A stretch of 64,000 bases of DNA from Bacteroidota bacterium. GTDB lineage: Bacteria; Bacteroidota; Bacteroidia; Bacteroidales; ML635J-15. The stretch spans positions 1 to 64,000 of the forward strand of contig JAKQEK010000423.1 of assembly GCA_029558535.1 (NCBI GenBank), in the 5' to 3' direction. The notes beneath the pieces are model-generated. The model saw only the letters and a program-made list of their open reading frames with translations. It did no database searches and had not been told where the DNA came from. The position numbers were made by a program, and so were the translations under genes. Positions 61,162 through 64,000 of the stretch are shown here, one piece after another. Position 1 is the stretch's first letter; each line of letters opens with the position of its first letter.

Positions 61162-62084
61162 ATTGTCGAAATTGTTAATCCTGAAAGTATATGCCAGATG
61201 CCCCACCAGGCAGTCACAATCATCATTCCCCCTAGGGCAAGGTCTTGTGGAAAAATATTTGGATTGAAAAGTAAAACCAAACCAAGTCCACTATTTTGAA
61301 TACCTGTTTCTATTGAAATTGTTTTGCAATTTTGAGTACTCAGCCTAAATAGTTTTGCAAAACCATAACCTGAACTAAGAGCAATTGCGTTGTGAATAAA
61401 TACAATTAGTAAAATCCATGCAATGTATTTAATAAAATAGCTGTAATTATTGGCAAACATAATTACGACCATTCCCATAAAAAAGAAAAGTGAAAATAAT
61501 TTTATAGGTTTTTTAATTTTTTCGGTAAGCGTTGGCAAATAGTGATTAGTAACCATTCCTAAAATAATAGGAATACCTAAAAGGATTAGAACGGTTACAA
61601 ACATATCAACAGGATTAATGCTTAATTCTCTAAGCAATTGATTTTCTGACCAGGGACCTAAAATCTTATACAATTTCCCATAGAGAAAAAAATTGAAAGG
61701 TGTTAGGAATAGAGCTAAACTTGTTGCTATTGCAGTTAAAGATACGGATAATGCCGGATTCCCTTTAGCATGTGTGGATAAAAAGTTTGAAATATTGCCC
61801 CCCGGACAAGATGCTACTAGTATCATCCCCATGGCTACTCCAACAGTAATGTTGCTCCAAAATGCTAAAACAAGCAATAAAGTCAAAATAGGTAGTAATA
61901 AGAATTGAGAAATAAAACCAATTATTACAGGTTTAGGATTTAATAATAAATCTTTAAAATGTTGAATTTTTATTTCTAATGCTACCCCAAACATTATAAC
62001 AGCAATTGCAATATTCAGTATTAACAAGCCTCCCTGGCTGAAATTCAGATTTGCAGAATCCATTGCATTTAACGCATCGTACAT
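61140..62084 (-). CDS. Bile acid:sodium symporter family (BASS) transporter
   Basis: 314 residues from the ATG giving MYDALNAMD; the in-frame GTG at 62099 sits on the promoter box and is rejected. About nine membrane segments. Family motifs are MFGVALEIKIQHF, VASCPGGNISNFLSTHAKGNPALS (centre near 103-120) and ETGIQNSGLGLVLLF (about 260). Na+-dependent uptake of an organic anion is likely; the substrate is unknown. Coupled to the acyltransferase gene. Confidence 0.9.
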   Translation of the reverse strand: MYDALNAMDSANLNFSQGGLLILNIAIAVIMFGVALEIKIQHFKDLLLNPKPVIIGFISQFLLLPILTLLLVLAFWSNITVGVAMGMILVASCPGGNISNFLSTHAKGNPALSVSLTAIATSLALFLTPFNFFLYGKLYKILGPWSENQLLRELSINPVDMFVTVLILLGIPIILGMVTNHYLPTLTEKIKKPIKLFSLFFFMGMVVIMFANNYSYFIKYIAWILLIVFIHNAIALSSGYGFAKLFRLSTQNCKTISIETGIQNSGLGLVLLFNPNIFPQDLALGGMMIVTAWWGIWHILSGLTISTIWRRKTI

Positions 62085-62098
62085 AGCAAAAATTTTCA

Positions 62099-62106
62099 CA
62101 AAGATA
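62099..62106 (-). promoter_or_regulatory. -7 box (TATCTTTG) of the BASS/acyltransferase operon
   Basis: The minus strand reads TATCTTTG, 14 nt before the ATG at 62084. Confidence 0.55.
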
Positions 62107-62216
62107 ACAATATTGTTTAAAATTATTTCGATTGGTTAGGCGATAATTTTATATATTAAAAATAAATAAGTTAATAATAGACATAGATTTAGGTTCATAA
62201 TTTAAAAGATTTTCAT

Positions 62217-62224
62217 TATCTTTG
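62217..62224 (+). promoter_or_regulatory. -7 box (TATCTTTG) of cdd
   Basis: Exact TAnnTTTG, 16 nt before the ATG at 62241. Confidence 0.55.
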
Positions 62225-62240
62225 AGTATTATTTAATAAG

Positions 62241-62732
62241 ATGAAGCAAAGAGAAATATTAATTAGATTCAAAGAATTTAAACCTGCAGAATTGACAGCT
62301 GAAGATAAAAGTTTGGTCAATATTGCAATTGAATCTGCCTTGAATGCGTATGCTCCATATTCACATTTTAGAGTCGGTGCTGCTGTTCTATTAAGCAACG
62401 ACATGGTAATTAAAGGCAATAATCAGGAAAATGCTGCTTATCCATCCGGACTTTGCGCTGAAAGAGTCGCTATGTTTTACGCTAATGCAAATTATCCGGA
62501 ATCATCAGTTAAAGCAATAGCTGTTGTGGTTGTTGATTCCGATGGTAATGTAATTGAACAGAATATTTCTCCCTGTGGCTCATGTCGTCAGGCATTGGCA
62601 GAAAGTGAGATGCGATTCAAAAAGCCGATAAAAATTTTATTAGCATCAAAAGATTCAGTATTAATTTTTAATTCGGTTGAAGATTTATTGCCACTTAGTT
62701 TTAACCAAGGTGATCTTGATTTTTCAAAGTGA
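62241..62732 (+). CDS. cdd: Cytidine deaminase
   Basis: 163 residues. The zinc site is GLCAERVAMF (Cys-Ala-Glu, about 73-82) and PCGSCRQAL (about 115-123). PYSHFRVGAAV is the conserved substrate loop. It deaminates cytidine and deoxycytidine to uridine forms in pyrimidine salvage. The 9 bp at its 3' end overlap the convergent kdsA gene. Confidence 0.96.
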   Translation: MKQREILIRFKEFKPAELTAEDKSLVNIAIESALNAYAPYSHFRVGAAVLLSNDMVIKGNNQENAAYPSGLCAERVAMFYANANYPESSVKAIAVVVVDSDGNVIEQNISPCGSCRQALAESEMRFKKPIKILLASKDSVLIFNSVEDLLPLSFNQGDLDFSK

Positions 62733-63521
62733 TTTTTTTAATTTAATCAATTTCTCTAAGAGACTTTCAATTAATTCAAGTTTAAGCATATTTGCCCCGT
62801 CTGATTTTGCACTTAAAGGGTTGGGATGTGTTTCAATAAAAAGCCCGTCGGATCCAACAGCTATCCCTGCTTTTGCAATGTATTCAATCATTTCGGGTTG
62901 ACCACCGGTTACTCCTGAACTTTGATTAGGCTGTTGTAAACTGTGGGTAACGTCCAAAACAACAGGATATCCAAATTCTTTCATTTTAGGGATACTGCGG
63001 AAATCAATTACTAAATCCTGATAACCGAAAGTTGTTCCACGTTCTGTTAATAATATATTTTTATTTCCGGTGCTTGCTACTTTTTGCGCTGCAAATAGCA
63101 TAGCTTCTGGTGATAAAAACTGACCTTTTTTTATGTTTATATATTTTCCTGTATTTGCAGCAGCAATCAACAAGTCGGTTTGGCGACATAAAAATGCCGG
63201 TATTTGTAATATGTCTGCTACTTCAGATGCCGGTTTAGCTTCTTCGGGAAGATGTATATCGGTACATATAGCAACTCCAAGTTCGGATTTTATTTTTGAA
63301 AGAATTTCAAGAGCTTTTTTATCACCTAAACCGGAAAACGAATTTACGCTACTACGATTAGCTTTGCGGTAGGATGCCTTGAAAATAAAAGGAATTTTCA
63401 ACTTATCACATATCACTTTTAGTTTTGAGGCTGTTGCAAAAGTGATTTCTTCATTTTCGACAACACAAGGTCCTGCAATAAGAAAAAAAGTATCAGGTTG
63501 ATTAACTATAAAACTTTCCAT
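62724..63521 (-). CDS. kdsA: 3-deoxy-8-phosphooctulonate synthase
   Basis: 265 residues. FLIAGPCVVENEE near the N-terminus has Cys where the metal-independent E. coli enzyme has Asn, placing this in the metal-dependent class. KASYRKANRSS (about 48-58), TERGTTFGYQDLVIDFRS and DVTHSLQQPNQSSGVTGG are the PEP and arabinose-5-phosphate sites. It makes Kdo-8-P for lipopolysaccharide. Convergent overlap of 9 bp with cdd. Confidence 0.96.
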   Translation of the reverse strand: MESFIVNQPDTFFLIAGPCVVENEEITFATASKLKVICDKLKIPFIFKASYRKANRSSVNSFSGLGDKKALEILSKIKSELGVAICTDIHLPEEAKPASEVADILQIPAFLCRQTDLLIAAANTGKYINIKKGQFLSPEAMLFAAQKVASTGNKNILLTERGTTFGYQDLVIDFRSIPKMKEFGYPVVLDVTHSLQQPNQSSGVTGGQPEMIEYIAKAGIAVGSDGLFIETHPNPLSAKSDGANMLKLELIESLLEKLIKLKKSL

Positions 63522-63534
63522 ATAGTATTTTTAA

Positions 63535-63542
63535 CAAAGGTA
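63535..63542 (-). promoter_or_regulatory. -7 box (TACCTTTG) of kdsA
   Basis: The minus strand reads TACCTTTG, 13 nt before the ATG at 63521. Confidence 0.55.
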
Positions 63543-63579
63543 ATAACAATAAAGAAAACTTGTTTATTGTTTCGGGAAA

Positions 63580-63999
63580 TTAATAAATCACAGAAACTAC
63601 ACCCGTATATTTTTTCTTGCCGTTACGCACGTCTAAAACATAAACATAACTGCCTGCCGGAACAAATTTCCCTTCATATTTTCCATCCCAAAATTCGTCT
63701 CCATATTCGGCTTTATACAACTCTTGTCCCCAACGGTTATATACCCAAAGAATTACACTCGGAAAAATTTCCCAACCTTGAATTTCCCAGGTATCATTTA
63801 CTCCGTCACCATTTGGAGTGAATGCAGAAGGAATTCTTATACAATCTACAGGGATGTCTTCAAGTACAAGGTTCCCAAGACTTAATACACAATCGTTAGA
63901 GTCAGTTATTTCTGTTAAGTAAATGCCTTCATATAATCTTGAAATGCCACAAGTATCTGAGAAAAATTCTCCAAATCTATATTGATATGGAGTGATACC
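63580..63999 (-). CDS. C-terminal end of a gliding-motility/CHU-type (T9SS type B) secreted protein (partial)
   Basis: 139 residues are visible on the minus strand, open to the right edge, ending in TAA at 63580-63582. The segment PSAFTPNGDGVNDTWEI is the diagnostic start of the gliding-motility-associated C-terminal (CHU_C) domain, followed by VYNRWGQELYKA, FWDGKYEGKFVPAGSYVY and a final VVSVIY. This domain directs export by the type IX system (type B sorting). The main, N-terminal part of the protein is outside the window, so its function is not seen. Confidence 0.92.
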   Translation of the reverse strand, partial: GITPYQYRFGEFFSDTCGISRLYEGIYLTEITDSNDCVLSLGNLVLEDIPVDCIRIPSAFTPNGDGVNDTWEIQGWEIFPSVILWVYNRWGQELYKAEYGDEFWDGKYEGKFVPAGSYVYVLDVRNGKKKYTGVVSVIY

Positions 64000-64000
64000 A

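Overview
The window is AT-rich DNA (about one third G+C by eye) from a member of the Bacteroidota. Evidence: two proteins end in type IX secretion (Por) sorting domains and a third, partial one in a gliding-motility/CHU-type C-terminus; there is a SusC-like TonB-dependent receptor; many start codons are preceded at short distance by the phylum's -7 promoter box TAnnTTTG; and lipoprotein signals are frequent. The 2-oxoacid:ferredoxin oxidoreductase and the haemerythrin domain suggest an anaerobe or microaerobe. No rRNA, CRISPR array or recognisable transposase is present; one tRNA-Gly(TCC) is.

Layout. 1-13 kb: tail of a secreted multidomain protein, two unrelated P-loop ATPases of the ATPase_2 and AAA_14/DUF4143 types, cinA, a D-threonine-aldolase-like PLP enzyme, an adenylate cyclase-haemerythrin fusion, an EamA transporter, a SRAP/HMCES DNA-protein crosslink protein, and cell-wall genes (M23/LysM peptidase and a NamZ-type muramidase). 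14-23 kb: gcvP, a TPR/OmpA outer-membrane protein, a fused SpmA-SpmB protein, and an aminotransferase/phosphoglycosyl-transferase pair for surface sugars. 23.5-25.6 kb is the most accessory part. It holds a stretch that looks like an integron gene cassette without an integrase, a DUF6508 gene, and a 207-nt multi-branched inverted-repeat element. 25.8-28.4 kb: a TPP riboswitch in front of a TonB-dependent receptor, predicted to import thiamine compounds. 28.6-37.9 kb: a secreted unknown, a radical SAM enzyme, korDABC, a short DnaE-type polymerase with a degenerate PHP domain, and an FRG-domain protein.

37.9-51.8 kb is a fatty-acid degradation region, nearly all on the minus strand. It encodes acyl-CoA synthetase, alpha/beta hydrolase, acyl-CoA dehydrogenase, EtfB and EtfA, a two-gene membrane Fe-S oxidoreductase that probably passes ETF electrons to menaquinone, enoyl-CoA hydratase, 3-hydroxyacyl-CoA dehydrogenase, thiolase and a nitronate monooxygenase-like flavoenzyme. 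Together they cover activation, all four beta-oxidation steps and re-oxidation of the electron carrier. 52-64 kb: small lipoproteins, a YgiQ-type radical SAM protein, tRNA-Gly, a large T9SS cargo protein, a predicted lipoprotein pyrophosphatase, an acyltransferase, a BASS transporter, cdd, kdsA, and the end of another secreted protein.

The most interesting signals are non-coding: (1) cassette boundaries at 23.53 and 24.65 kb whose halves are complementary as in integron cassettes; (2) a duplicated SRAP gene tail on the far side of the DUF4143 ATPase gene, suggesting insertion; (3) two 207-nt branched inverted-repeat elements at 19.85 and 25.36 kb; (4) intergenic tracts of degenerate 7- and 9-bp tandem repeats with a different unit at each place; (5) dyad symmetries lying on promoters of the beta-oxidation genes.
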